NCBI GenBank assembly: GCA_003153555.1
Contig: PLZS01000147.1
Location: 1-64,000, forward strand
Length of the DNA: 64,000 nt
Direction: 5' to 3'
DNA from: Candidatus Melainabacteria bacterium
Lineage (GTDB): Bacteria > Cyanobacteriota > Vampirovibrionia > Obscuribacterales > Obscuribacteraceae
Positions 52,287 to 61,510 of the stretch are shown here, one piece after another (the first letter of the stretch is position 1; every line of letters begins with the position of its first letter). Under the pieces are notes generated by a model. The model was not told the DNA's origin, searched no databases, and saw only the letters and a program-made list of their open reading frames with translations. The position numbers and the translations under genes are program-made.

Positions 52287-53381
52287 TCACTTAAGAGATT
52301 GGCAGTCTATTACGAAGCGGTAGCGCACGTCGCTCAAGAGAACTCGTTCGTATGCTGCGTTAACCTGCCCGATGTCGACCACTTCTATATCCGAAACAAT
52401 GTTGTGCTTGCCACAGAAATCGAGCATCTCTTGCGTTTCGGCAATGCCGCCGATGTGCGAACCGGATAATGTGCGACGTTGTCTAATCAGCGTTGCTGCA
52501 TTGATCTCGGGCGCTTCCGGCGGCACGCCAACAAGCACCATTGCCCCTTCCAGTTGCAATAACTCGAGATACTGATTCAAGTCCAACTTCGCGGAGACCG
52601 TGTTGATGATCAGATCAAATCTGCGCACCAGCTTCTGAAACGTCGCGGGATCAGCGGTGGAGAAATAGTCTTCGGCGCCCAGACGCAGTGCGTCAACTAT
52701 TTTCTTGGGACTGCGACTCAAAACTGTTACTCTTGCACCCATGGCTTGCGCGAATCTCACAGCCATATGACCGAGCCCGCCCAGTCCGACTACAGCGACT
52801 GACTTTCCAGGACTGACCTTCCAATGTTTGAGTGGTGAATAGGTGGTGATGCCGGCACACAACAATGGAGCTGCCGCATCGAGGGGCAGGCTAGGAGGGA
52901 TGCGAACGACATACTCTTGATCAACAACTATAGTGCCCGAATAACCGCCGTAGGTGGGTGTCTTACCGTCCTTCTCGAAGCTGTTGTAAGTGAAGTTCGG
53001 ACCACGCTCGCAGTATTGCTCGTAACCATCCAAACACGGATTGCATTCTCTGCAAGAGTCAATCATGCATCCAACTCCGACATGATCGCCTGAACGAAAC
53101 CGCGTTACGTCTGCGCCGGTTTTTTCAACGATGCCGGTAATCTCATGACCGGGGACCATGGGAAATGTAGAGCCACCCCATTCGTTTCTAACCTGGTGAA
53201 TATCGGAATGACAAATGCCGCAATACTTGATTCGTATGAGGACGTCGTTCACTCCTAACGGTCTGCGCTCGATTTCGAACGGGCGTAAAGGCTCTCCTGC
53301 GGCCATTGCCGCATAAGCCTTCGTTCTTGTATTGATGTGCACTGCGTCGGTAACACTTAACGAGATGTATGCATCGTTCAT
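52287..53381 (-). CDS. Zinc-dependent alcohol dehydrogenase (YahK/CAD-like)
   Basis: 364 aa from the ATG at 53381, preceded by a GGGGGA stretch; the frame extends 43 codons upstream, which would add a segment foreign to the family. Catalytic zinc: YCGICHSDIH; H and E in VPGHEITG; four structural cysteines in CMIDSCRECNPCLDGYEQYC; NADP(H) Rossmann loop VAVVGLGGLGHMAVRFAQ. It oxidises or reduces primary alcohols and aldehydes, possibly acetaldehyde made by ethanolamine ammonia-lyase, though it lies 11 kb away. Confidence 0.9.
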   Translation of the reverse strand: MNDAYISLSVTDAVHINTRTKAYAAMAAGEPLRPFEIERRPLGVNDVLIRIKYCGICHSDIHQVRNEWGGSTFPMVPGHEITGIVEKTGADVTRFRSGDHVGVGCMIDSCRECNPCLDGYEQYCERGPNFTYNSFEKDGKTPTYGGYSGTIVVDQEYVVRIPPSLPLDAAAPLLCAGITTYSPLKHWKVSPGKSVAVVGLGGLGHMAVRFAQAMGARVTVLSRSPKKIVDALRLGAEDYFSTADPATFQKLVRRFDLIINTVSAKLDLNQYLELLQLEGAMVLVGVPPEAPEINAATLIRQRRTLSGSHIGGIAETQEMLDFCGKHNIVSDIEVVDIGQVNAAYERVLLSDVRYRFVIDCQSLK

Positions 53382-53463
53382 TCGACAGTCCCCCATTCTT
53401 TTTAAACTTTGAATAATTGTTTTTGGATAACTCCGCTTGCTGATCGCCAGGAGTTCCGCCGCT

Positions 53464-53679
53464 TCAAGCTGCTGGCTTAAAGCAATACAGCCAGCGAGTT
53501 TTCTGCTCATCCGTCAATACAGCGATCATCAGTTGCAAGGCGTTCGAAGTTGGTTCTTGAGTTTTGAAAACATGCGCAGTGTGCGAATTCCATTTTTCGT
53601 TAAACGAAGTGCGCGAGCCGGCTGCTTCATATTGCCTGGCTTCACCGGCAGGATGCCACATATTTGTCGTAACTAGCAT
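53464..53679 (-). CDS. Small unrecognised protein, about 71 aa
   Basis: From the ATG at 53679 with GAGGAG eight bases upstream: MLVTTNMWHPAGEARQYEAA, then a mixed polar sequence ending WLYCFKPAA. Good RBS but no recognised family. It is upstream of the alcohol dehydrogenase on the same strand, with an 82-base gap. Confidence 0.5.
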   Translation of the reverse strand: MLVTTNMWHPAGEARQYEAAGSRTSFNEKWNSHTAHVFKTQEPTSNALQLMIAVLTDEQKTRWLYCFKPAA

Positions 53680-54031
53680 TGTCATATCTCCTCGTGACTA
53701 TCTGAACTACGGTCTAGCTAAGCCCCGACCGCTGTTTGAATTGAATTCATCCCTTCGACAATTACCAATCTACACAACGATGCTGGCGAGCGTCCAATAC
53801 CTAGAAGCAATGCAATTCATAAGGCCAGCCAATGACTCAGAGATGGCACCGAAAAGCCCGGCCGCACTTGACTTCCATGGCGCCGGCTGATCCGAAGATA
53901 GCCTATCCGAGGAGGGCCTATGCAGCAAGCTGCTCGGCTCCTGCAGCAAGCTGCCCGACTGATCAATTCTTCCCTTGCCCTCGCCATGGCTCTATACTTT
54001 AGGATTGGCCATACAAATAGGATTCAACGAA
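53680..54031. other. Gene-free stretch with a direct repeat
   Basis: Contains the 12-base palindrome GCAGCAAGCTGC twice (about 53922 and 53943) just before the LysR gene. A GAGGAGG followed by ATG at 53920 opens a frame that overlaps the LysR start and may be only a short leader. Nothing else is supported. Confidence 0.45.
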
Positions 54032-54931
54032 ATGGAGTTGCGGCACATTCGTTACTTCGTCAAGGCAGCGGAACTGTTGCACTTCACGCACGCAGCAGAA
54101 TCTTTGTACGTCACGCAGCCGACGCTGTCCAGTCATATCCACCAACTGGAAGAAGAAGTCGGCTTGCCGTTGTTCGACCGCAGCCAAAGAAACGTGCGTC
54201 TGACCGAGGCGGGCAAGGTCTTTCTTGAGCGCGCCCAAAAAGCGTTGCTAAACTTGGACGTGGCTAAGGAGCGCATAGACGATCTAAAAGTGCTCGCCGC
54301 CGGCACGCTTCGAGTGGCAGCCCTTCTCACGTTCGGGCAAGAAGTCTTGCCGTCGTGGATATCGACTTTCAACGCCACCTATCCGAACATTCGCATCATT
54401 GTCGCCACTGGCACTTCTGACTTTATAGAAGAGCAAGTCTTAGCCGGAGACGCCGACCTAGGACTTTCCTTTGTTTCCTCATCATTAGAGCACCTCCACG
54501 GCGAAACCCTGCTTGAAGAGGAAATCTGTCTTGTCGTGAGCGAGAACCATCCTCTTGGATCACGCAAAGAAATTGAATTGACTGAACTGAGTGCGATACC
54601 ACTGGCGCTGGTGAGCAAACAGTGGACAGCGCGCCGGGTCATTAACTCGGTTCTGGCTGAAAACGGAGTTGCCGCCAACGTTGCTATCGAAATAGATGAC
54701 CTGCAAGCACTGCTGCAGATTACTAGTGAAGGAAACGTGGCTGCCCTTTTAGCACCATTGGTGGTGGCAAATTTTCCCGGACTCACCCTCGTTCCTATCG
54801 CCGGCAAGCCGCTTAGGATCAACTACGGCGTAATCTGGCATGAACAAGGACACCTCAGCCCCGCCGCTCAGGCCTTCCTGGAACACATAAGACAACAGCA
54901 GACGAACGTCAATTCAAGTACGACAAAATAA
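54032..54931 (+). CDS. LysR family transcriptional regulator (copy 1)
   Basis: About 299 aa. HTH: MELRHIRYFVKAAELLHFTH, then AAESLYVTQPTLSSHIHQLE and EEVGLPLFDRSQRNVRLTEA. Effector domain of LysR type (GTLRVAALLTFGQEVLPSWI ...). The ATG at 54032 matches the family start and the second copy; the frame opens earlier without support. A paralogue follows after 14 bases, probably in the same transcript. Confidence 0.92.
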   Translation: MELRHIRYFVKAAELLHFTHAAESLYVTQPTLSSHIHQLEEEVGLPLFDRSQRNVRLTEAGKVFLERAQKALLNLDVAKERIDDLKVLAAGTLRVAALLTFGQEVLPSWISTFNATYPNIRIIVATGTSDFIEEQVLAGDADLGLSFVSSSLEHLHGETLLEEEICLVVSENHPLGSRKEIELTELSAIPLALVSKQWTARRVINSVLAENGVAANVAIEIDDLQALLQITSEGNVAALLAPLVVANFPGLTLVPIAGKPLRINYGVIWHEQGHLSPAAQAFLEHIRQQQTNVNSSTTK

Positions 54932-54945
54932 CGGAAGTGATCAGC

Positions 54946-55860
54946 GTGGAACTTAGGCACATTCGCTATTTTATTCGGGCTGCAGAATTGTTGCACTTCA
55001 CTCATGCAGCTGAATCATTTTACATTTCGCAGCCGACGCTTTCGCTTCACATCCAGCAGCTAGAAGAAGAGCTGGGGCTGCCTTTATTCAACCGCATTGG
55101 GCGTAACGTTCGTCTGACAGAAGCAGGAAATGTTTTCCTCGATCAGGCGCGCAAATCGGTGCGAGAACTGGACATCGCCATGGAAGAAATTGCCGATATG
55201 AAAGGGCTTAAGAGCGGCACGCTGAGACTTGCCTCCTTGCTGCTTTTCGGACAGGAAATTTTGCCGACCTGGTTGGCGAAGTTCAACTGCAGTTATCCGA
55301 ACATTCAAATGGTGCTCAAAAGCGGTCCCTCGGAACAACTCGAGGAAGAACTCTTAGCAGGGCAAGTGGATCTGGCCCTGTCATTTGTACCGCCCTCGAG
55401 CGAAGAGCTAGCTTACGAAAAATTGTTTACGGAACAGATATTTTTCGTTGTCGGAGAGCAGCATCCACTGGCTGGGCGCGCCGAGATCACTCTCTCCGAA
55501 CTATCGACAACACCTCTGGCGGTCGTCAGCAATAGAACGGCAGCGAGAAAGGTGCTGGATAGAATCTTCGCCGAGCAGCAGCTGAAACCCAAAATAATGA
55601 TCGAGATCGATGATCTGCAGGCACTTTTGAAGATCGCCGGCACAGGAAACGTCGGCACTCTGCTGGGACGACTTGCGGTCAGAAAATATCCGAATTTGCG
55701 ACTAATTCCAATTGCAGATGCCTCAATCACACTCCACTTCGGAGTCTTGTGGCACAAACACGTTCACCTGAGCCCACCGGCCAGAACTTTCCTTGAACAT
55801 GTCAAACGTAAATGCCACAACGAGCCCATTCACCAGATTATCTCTGAGGAACAGCAATAA
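54946..55860 (+). CDS. LysR family transcriptional regulator (copy 2)
   Basis: About 304 aa, tandem paralogue of the gene at 54032. VELRHIRYFIRAAELLHFTH, AAESFYISQPTLSLHIQQLE and EELGLPLFNRIGRNVRLTEA align position by position with copy 1. The start is GTG at 54946 with GGAAG eight bases before it. The effector domain diverges more (LLLFGQEILPTWLAKFNCSY). A tandem duplication with changed ligand specificity is likely. Confidence 0.92.
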   Translation: MELRHIRYFIRAAELLHFTHAAESFYISQPTLSLHIQQLEEELGLPLFNRIGRNVRLTEAGNVFLDQARKSVRELDIAMEEIADMKGLKSGTLRLASLLLFGQEILPTWLAKFNCSYPNIQMVLKSGPSEQLEEELLAGQVDLALSFVPPSSEELAYEKLFTEQIFFVVGEQHPLAGRAEITLSELSTTPLAVVSNRTAARKVLDRIFAEQQLKPKIMIEIDDLQALLKIAGTGNVGTLLGRLAVRKYPNLRLIPIADASITLHFGVLWHKHVHLSPPARTFLEHVKRKCHNEPIHQIISEEQQ

Positions 55861-56025
55861 AAACGGGCCCCGCTCCTTGCTTGTGCCACCACGCATGGTT
55901 TCTCAAAATTTCCGAAGTTTGCCAGAGTTTCCCTCAAAGTCATAAAACCATTACTCAGCTCTAAGAAATCGAAAAATCAGTCCATCAATCTTTCAACAAG
56001 AATTGAGAACAAGTATACTAATCGC

Positions 56026-56829
56026 ATGGCGATTGATTCGTATGCCGCAGGTGTTCTGCTCGTAATATTGTTCGCGGCCATTTCGGTGGCTGGACTATTC
56101 CTTGTGCGCGCTAAAGTCAAACCTGAATCGCTTCATGAGTCGCACGAGGTGGCAGGCTACATGTTATCTATCGTGGGCACCATGTATGCGGTCTTGCTTG
56201 GTCTGGTGGTCGTCGATGCCATGGCCAAGTTTCAAGACGCACGCACCAACGTGCAAAATGAAGCAAATAGCATTGCCGATGTTTTCTTGCTGTCAGAGCA
56301 GTATCCACCTCAAAAGGAGCGACAGATCAAAGATCTCTGTCTGCACTATGTGCAGCGAGTCATCGATGTCGAATGGCCGGCTATGGACGATGGTAACATT
56401 GACCCGGAGGCTCGTCGTACGGCAATCGAGTTAATTCGAGCAGTTCGAGATTTTGAGCCGACAACGCAGGCACAACAACAAATCTACTCGATTGCAGTGC
56501 AGGAAGTATGCCAGATCTGGGATTGCCGCCGGGCACGCACCAATACATCTCAATATGGAGTGCCACCTGAGGAATGGCTGGTTCTTTTCATTGGATACCT
56601 GGTCACGATTGTATTTACATATTTCTTTGGCTTGAAGAACATACGTATGCAGATGGCGATGACCGTCATGTGCTCGATATTGATCTCTCTCAATATGTTG
56701 CTTGTGCTCTGGTTCGGCTATCCATTCTCAGGTGATCGAAAAGTACATCCAGAGGCTTTCCAAGTTGACAAGCTGATCTTCCTAAACCAACTCGGAATTC
56801 ATGGTGAAGTTGGGAAAAACAGAAGCTAG
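56026..56829 (+). CDS. DUF4239 family membrane protein
   Basis: 267 aa. Four membrane helices: AGVLLVILFAAISVAGLFLV, GYMLSIVGTMYAVLLGLVVV, EWLVLFIGYLVTIVFTYFFG and MTVMCSILISLNMLLVLWFG, with a helical soluble part between. The LLGLVVVDAMAKFQDAR and EANSIADVFLL blocks are typical of DUF4239 (bestrophin-like). Function unproven. No close neighbour on the same strand. Confidence 0.86.
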   Translation: MAIDSYAAGVLLVILFAAISVAGLFLVRAKVKPESLHESHEVAGYMLSIVGTMYAVLLGLVVVDAMAKFQDARTNVQNEANSIADVFLLSEQYPPQKERQIKDLCLHYVQRVIDVEWPAMDDGNIDPEARRTAIELIRAVRDFEPTTQAQQQIYSIAVQEVCQIWDCRRARTNTSQYGVPPEEWLVLFIGYLVTIVFTYFFGLKNIRMQMAMTVMCSILISLNMLLVLWFGYPFSGDRKVHPEAFQVDKLIFLNQLGIHGEVGKNRS

Positions 56830-56908
56830 AATCTGAAGGGATGATACTACCCGCGATATCAAAAGAAACGCATGCTTTGAAGCTATCGCCTATTTCTCAT
56901 ATTAAGCT

Positions 56909-57385
56909 TCAACTATCATCAGTTGTTTCGATATCCGCTCGAAATTGCCTTCTTTCCTTCTCCGACATTGTTAGGCCCATAAGGCCGCTTGTTAAATTCG
57001 CCATCCAGTAGTGCTTTTGGTAAGCTTCTACAAAGCTCTGCCAATGCTCGTCTTTAGAATTGCCTGTCTTGAGAAAGTGATCAAATAAACTCAATTCGAG
57101 CTCAAAGGCAGTCTTGTCCCAAATGCACCAGACCTGAAGCGCTGCACTGACTTTTAAGACACAGTCGATTTTTGTCGTTTCAAGGGAAGTAATGGTTAAT
57201 CGGGCGGCTATGGCAGTAGGCTTGGTAGATAACAGAATGGCAAAGAGACCGCCACGATGACCAGACAGGCTGTTCTCGTCTTGATACATCGTCATGCCAT
57301 GTTTCGTCCAGAAAGCAGATGCTTCTTGTTGGATCTCTGAGTTCCATTCTGGAATGCAAATTGTTCGTGCGATGGTTACGGCCAT
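56909..57385 (-). CDS. Hypothetical protein, 158 aa
   Basis: MAVTIARTICIPEWNSEIQQ, then a compact alpha/beta sequence with Trp and Cys, no signal peptide. No domain recognised. The GGLFAILLSTKPTAIAARLT segment could be a beta-strand core. The gene is well formed but of unknown function. Confidence 0.7.
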   Translation of the reverse strand: MAVTIARTICIPEWNSEIQQEASAFWTKHGMTMYQDENSLSGHRGGLFAILLSTKPTAIAARLTITSLETTKIDCVLKVSAALQVWCIWDKTAFELELSLFDHFLKTGNSKDEHWQSFVEAYQKHYWMANLTSGLMGLTMSEKERRQFRADIETTDDS

Positions 57386-57434
57386 TCGATTATGATCGCG
57401 ATTCTCTAGGGGTTTGGCTTTGTGTCATTTGGGG

Positions 57435-57695
57435 TCAATGATGGTTGTTATCAGCCCACTTTAAAGGTCGATCGAAGTGTGTTGGTCCTCCTAAGGCTTG
57501 AAGGACTCCAAATCCCATTCCCGCAAGAACCATCAGCGCTGCCACAATCGCCCCGGCCATCCAAATTTTCCCCAGGTTCAAACCAACTGTGGAAACTATC
57601 TTTTGACACCAGATTGCATCAAAACAAGCAGCTCCCAGTGCGAGCAGGGGAGTGATGACGACGACCATGGCCAGTTCAATGACGGCAGTATGCAC
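57435..57695 (-). CDS. Small two-helix membrane protein
   Basis: 86 aa. Helices ELAMVVVITPLLALGAACFD and GKIWMAGAIVAALMVLAGMG, then a His-rich end (WADNNHH). It starts at GTG 57695 with AGGAATCCACC before it. Family not recognised. Confidence 0.65.
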   Translation of the reverse strand: MHTAVIELAMVVVITPLLALGAACFDAIWCQKIVSTVGLNLGKIWMAGAIVAALMVLAGMGFGVLQALGGPTHFDRPLKWADNNHH

Positions 57696-58166
57696 GGTGG
57701 ATTCCTGATGGTAGCACCATCATACCCCGGTCCAGGCGGATTTGGAGTTGCCACGCTTGGTCGATTTAGCCCCAAAACTAGTGACTATTCGTCGTAATTG
57801 GTTCGCTCGATTCCAAACGATAAGAAGTGAGAAACGTATTCCTAAACACTCTAGTCGCAGCTTCAACAATTGTTTCCTGGAAACATCAGCAATGCGCTAA
57901 ACGTTGAAGCACATTCATTGTTTTGGACGCCCAGGGATTACTCTGGCGAATCATTCCCTAACCCCTTGTTTACCGGCACCGCATGTGGTTCACCTGCTGA
58001 GCCTCAAAACCCTGTGGCAGTAAATGATCAGCGATCAAAGGCGCGGCATAAAGGCATTAAGCACCAGAATCACAAACAAGGGTTTGCCCTATATCGCACT
58101 TTCATTGAAAAGCGTAACCTGTCAACTATGATTCCAGCTACAGCACTTTGGGTTGTGAGGCTATGC
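57696..58166. other. Gene-free stretch
   Basis: About 470 bases. The frame of the ankyrin gene stays open from 57870, but that part lacks an RBS and reads as an untranslated leader. No repeat or RNA gene seen. Confidence 0.45.
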
Positions 58167-58922
58167 ATGATTAAGTTACTACCTCTATCGACTTGGGTCG
58201 TGATTATTTTCCTTCTAGCAATGCCGGCTCACGCCGTCAGAGTGAACAACCTCGGGCAAGCACCGTTGCCAGCAACAGCTTTGCAGAAGGCATGCGCTGT
58301 CGGTGATCTGGACAAGGTGAAAGTGCTCATTCAGAATGGCTCACGCGTAAACCAGAGAAATGCTCATGGAACAGCGCCAATGATCTTTGCCGTTATGTCA
58401 GGTCAAACATCAGTGGTCCAATGTCTGCTGGACAATGGCGCAAACGTTAACGAAAAAGATGGCGCGACTGGGTTGTATCCCATTCACTATGCCGCCTTCA
58501 ACGATATCGCCATGACCCGGCTCTTGCTTGACCGCGGAGCAGACGTTAATGCTCCAGCCGGTGCATATGGTGCTGCCTTGAACATTGCCGTCAGTGCAGA
58601 CGACGTAGCGATGGCTGAGCTTCTTCTGCAACAACACGCCAGAACGGATACTACCCAAAAAATTGCGCTCTGCGGAGATGACGGCAAGATCGTTGGACAA
58701 GAGACACGCACTCTCTTGATGACTGCGACTCCCGGCGAGAATCAGGACATGATTAAACTGCTCGCGAAGTACGGAGTGAAAGTCGCTCCTGTTCATGAAC
58801 AGAACATCGGGCCCGCGAAGAATAGGTTCGAGACATTGCACGAGTTTCCTCTTGCTCTATTGATCGGCGCCGCTGTCGTGGGCCTTTGCGTAGCAATCAG
58901 GATGCGTCCAGCTGTTAAGTGA
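58167..58922 (+). CDS. Secreted ankyrin-repeat protein with C-terminal membrane helix
   Basis: 251 aa from the ATG at 58167 (GAGG six bases before). Signal peptide (LPLSTWVVIIFLLAMPAHAV), about four ankyrin repeats (LQKACAVGDLDKVKVLIQNG, TAPMIFAVMSGQTSVVQCLL, LYPIHYAAFNDIAMTRLLLD, GAALNIAVSADDVAMAELLL) and a final hydrophobic helix (FPLALLIGAAVVGLCVAIRM). It would display a protein-binding repeat outside the cytoplasm with a C-terminal anchor. Partner unknown. Confidence 0.84.
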   Translation: MIKLLPLSTWVVIIFLLAMPAHAVRVNNLGQAPLPATALQKACAVGDLDKVKVLIQNGSRVNQRNAHGTAPMIFAVMSGQTSVVQCLLDNGANVNEKDGATGLYPIHYAAFNDIAMTRLLLDRGADVNAPAGAYGAALNIAVSADDVAMAELLLQQHARTDTTQKIALCGDDGKIVGQETRTLLMTATPGENQDMIKLLAKYGVKVAPVHEQNIGPAKNRFETLHEFPLALLIGAAVVGLCVAIRMRPAVK

Positions 58923-59009
58923 ATCACTGCGACGTCTACAACTATGCTTATACGGATAGACTCACAGATGAAGTAAAGTAGAAATCTAGACTCCTAAGGA
59001 TCAATCACG

Positions 59010-59585
59010 TTGAACAAATCAATAAAAACCAAATTGGGTGACGTTCCACGTGGTTGGTGGCTATCAGGTAGCAATCCGGCTGATTACATTGCCGGAATCG
59101 ATCATACTCAAGCCCATAGTGGTGCTCAAAGTGCCTCGATACGAAACGGAGCAGATGAACCAGAGGGATTTGCGACGCTTATGCAGTTTGTTTCAGCCAT
59201 CAATTATGCGGGCAAAAGAATTCGGCTGAGTGGTTTTGTTAAAACTGAAAATGTACAGCTTTGGGCATCTCTTTGGCTAAGTGTATATGGCACCGAAGGA
59301 CGCCTTAACGTGTCGTTTGACAATATGTGCGACCGAACAATTACTGGCACCACTGATTGGAAAAAATATGACATTGTTTTAGATGTTCCGCAAGATAGTA
59401 CAAAGTTGGGCTTCGGTGCGATTCTCAAAGGTATTGGACAACTTTGGTTTGACGATCTTTCTTTTGAGGAAGTAGGCACCGATGTAGTTGCCACTGACTG
59501 CCCATGCAGCGAACGTCGCAAAGCAGCAGTTGAGGAAAAGATTCCGCTGGTACCTACAAACCTAAGTTTCGACGAAACAAACTAA
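59010..59585 (+). CDS. Single jelly-roll (CBM-like) domain protein
   Basis: 191 aa, no signal peptide. VPRGWWLSGSNPADYIAGID, NYAGKRIRLSGFVKTENVQL and GTTDWKKYDIVLDVPQDSTK follow the same layout as each domain of the protein at 49088-50272. A DCPC motif lies near the end. It starts at TTG 59010 with AAGGA nine bases upstream. Probably ligand- or sugar-binding; role unknown. Domains of this type are also found fused to regulators, so a regulatory role is possible. Confidence 0.75.
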   Translation: MNKSIKTKLGDVPRGWWLSGSNPADYIAGIDHTQAHSGAQSASIRNGADEPEGFATLMQFVSAINYAGKRIRLSGFVKTENVQLWASLWLSVYGTEGRLNVSFDNMCDRTITGTTDWKKYDIVLDVPQDSTKLGFGAILKGIGQLWFDDLSFEEVGTDVVATDCPCSERRKAAVEEKIPLVPTNLSFDETN

Positions 59586-59680
59586 GACTTCTCGAGGTTT
59601 AAGACTTCGTCATTCGTCATGGACTCACGTAAGAAGGTCCGCACAAAAAATTGACAGCCAACTTGCAAGAGAACGAACAC

Positions 59681-60094
59681 CTACTCTGTCAATAATTTTT
59701 TCTTCCGTTTCAGGATGAAGACCATCAAGCCGATAGTTGAACCCACCATCGTGTACACCGGAAATTGTTCAAGAAACATTTGAATGGAAAGTAAGTGCAC
59801 AGCGTCATAGTAGAGAACGTGTATCGGACGATAGTTGGAAGGAAGCGCCTTACCTTTTCTCAAAAAATTACTTCTCAATAAAAAATCATCAAATTCTAGA
59901 TCATCGGCATCAACTGCATTTTCGAAGCCCGGGGCTCTGAATTGCTGAAGAGGAGTGTAATAGGACACACCAATAAGGAGAATGAGCCCTGCTGAGCCTC
60001 CTAATAAACAAGCTTTTGCTGCTGGAAATATGCGAGAAAAACTCGCGCTGTTTCCTTCTCTAACGCGCTGTCGAATGTCACCGATTGATTTCAT
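59681..60094 (-). CDS. Two-helix membrane protein of unknown function
   Basis: About 137 aa from the ATG at 60094 (another at 60109). Helices AKACLLGGSAGLILLIGVSY and FPVYTMVGSTIGLMVFILKR, with an acidic loop of about 70 residues between and a Lys-rich end. No family recognised. Confidence 0.68.
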   Translation of the reverse strand: MKSIGDIRQRVREGNSASFSRIFPAAKACLLGGSAGLILLIGVSYYTPLQQFRAPGFENAVDADDLEFDDFLLRSNFLRKGKALPSNYRPIHVLYYDAVHLLSIQMFLEQFPVYTMVGSTIGLMVFILKRKKKLLTE

Positions 60095-60167
60095 CGGTAC
60101 AGAATACATCAATTATCCATTGGAACACAGCTTCTACAATTAACGTGAGGAGTTACCCGCGGATGGT

Positions 60168-60479
60168 GTGCGGCAAGAGCCGCTGAACGGATGCTGCCGA
60201 AGCGATTCCCCAGTTATTTTAGTCTCGACCGATTGGCCAAAAACAGGAACAACAGTCAACAGTGCAGTGAAGCTTGGCACCGTGGAGAAATACATCGAAA
60301 GTATCCTCACCAAACTCACACAACAGAGTCGCACTGGAGCCGCGTTGAAGGCTGTTCAATTGGAATATATATTATTGCCGAGAATGCCTAGCCGAGACCC
60401 AATCACAAATGTGACCGATGAACAAGTTGCTGCTGAAAAACATGCTCAAGCAGCCATTGATTGTTTAGGCAGAAAGTAA
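60168..60479 (+). pseudogene. Decayed LuxR/GerE-type DNA-binding fragment
   Basis: The frame from 60168 contains LGTVEKYIESILTKLTQQSR followed by TGAALKAVQLEYI, which fits the recognition helix and last helix of GerE-type HTH domains (TVxxxxxxIxxKLxxxSRTxAAxxAV). The expected first half of the HTH is not in this frame. In the +1-shifted frame just upstream LDRLAKNRNNSQQ appears, similar to the LLAxGxxNKxI part, so a frameshift may have broken the domain. No receiver domain precedes it. I treat it as a remnant of a NarL-type regulator, though expression of a short product cannot be excluded. Confidence 0.4.
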
Positions 60480-60586
60480 TTGCAAGCTCGAATTTGACTG
60501 AGAACTGTCCTGCTCCTTACAGCCTAGCAACAATCTAATGATAGGTTAGAGATGTCGCAATAGTCCTCTTTATTAGGTTTGAAGTA

Positions 60587-61489
60587 GTGAGCTGTTCAAA
60601 GACATTTCTTTTCTTGGTCTTAATCGCATCTTTGGCTGGCTGTTCTCAGCGAACGACGAAGACTGCTAGCACTGAACCGAACGAAACTTATTGGCTCGGT
60701 TCCAACCTTTCCGTAGAGATTAACGAATCTTCGGAGAAGCCGCATTTGTCATTCTTGAAAGGCTACAAAGAAATTTATAGCGAGCCGATTGCTCCGAATG
60801 AGAGAGTCTCGGTCGTGTTTCCCGAGTCTTCTAAATTTTTACTTGAAGACGAAAATACCGATCAGCCAAAAAATCTAGTCCCTTCACCTGAGCGCGGTGC
60901 CGCATTGGACAGAATTCCAGCTGTAAAGACGCCATTGGTAAAACTGACTGACGATGCCTCTTCGGAAGTAATTATCAAACACCAAAATGAAAAAGGATTT
61001 TCTTATTCGATCTTCAAAGTGGCAGACAAGTTTCCAAAGTTGGGCACACTAAGAACTAACTCAGACATAGTCTTACAAACCTTCGATTCCGAAGCATTTA
61101 GCAAGATAGTTGTTACTGATTGCTTGCCAGATTTCGGGATTCAAGCCGTAGCACCTCAGATAATTTTTCACTACGCCGATGGCGCTTTCCGTTTTGACAC
61201 TGAGCTTATGGCCAAACACCTACCAACCAAGTCAGAACGGATAGATTGGCAGAAAAATTTCGCAACTCAATTGAAAACCAGTAAAGACATTCCGGTTGAA
61301 CTTGCCGATGAAATATTTGACTATTATTACTGCGGACAAGCAAAACAAGCGCGTGTGTTTTTGGACAGCTGTTGGCCGGCTAAACGCCCTGGAAAAGAAG
61401 CTTACTGGAAGTTCATAGTGAATGAGATCAAAAAGAGTCCGTATCATGACGAAATTGAATCTGTTAACCGAAGGTCAGAGTCAATTTAA
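60587..61489 (+). CDS. Lipoprotein of unknown function
   Basis: 300 aa. Lipobox LAGC at the end of a typical signal (FLFLVLIASLAGC); acidic, soluble remainder (DSEAFSKIVVTDCLPDFGIQ, APQIIFHYADGAFRFDTELM). It starts at GTG 60587. No recognised domain. It is followed by a CACC..GGT element about 22 bases after the stop. Confidence 0.8.
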   Translation: MSCSKTFLFLVLIASLAGCSQRTTKTASTEPNETYWLGSNLSVEINESSEKPHLSFLKGYKEIYSEPIAPNERVSVVFPESSKFLLEDENTDQPKNLVPSPERGAALDRIPAVKTPLVKLTDDASSEVIIKHQNEKGFSYSIFKVADKFPKLGTLRTNSDIVLQTFDSEAFSKIVVTDCLPDFGIQAVAPQIIFHYADGAFRFDTELMAKHLPTKSERIDWQKNFATQLKTSKDIPVELADEIFDYYYCGQAKQARVFLDSCWPAKRPGKEAYWKFIVNEIKKSPYHDEIESVNRRSESI

Positions 61490-61510
61490 GTGTTCGTCCT
61501 GCTGCCCGAC

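Noticed and set aside
53382..53510. N-terminal extension of the alcohol dehydrogenase
   Set aside because: The 43 extra codons do not fit the family; the start at 53381 has a G-rich RBS and normal length.
53920..54228. A 102-codon frame beginning QQAARLLQQAARL after a strong GAGGAGG
   Set aside because: Most of it overlaps the well-supported LysR HTH in another frame; at best the first codons are a leader.
57870..58166. N-terminal extension of the ankyrin protein
   Set aside because: A signal peptide with an RBS begins at 58167; the 99 upstream codons would bury it.
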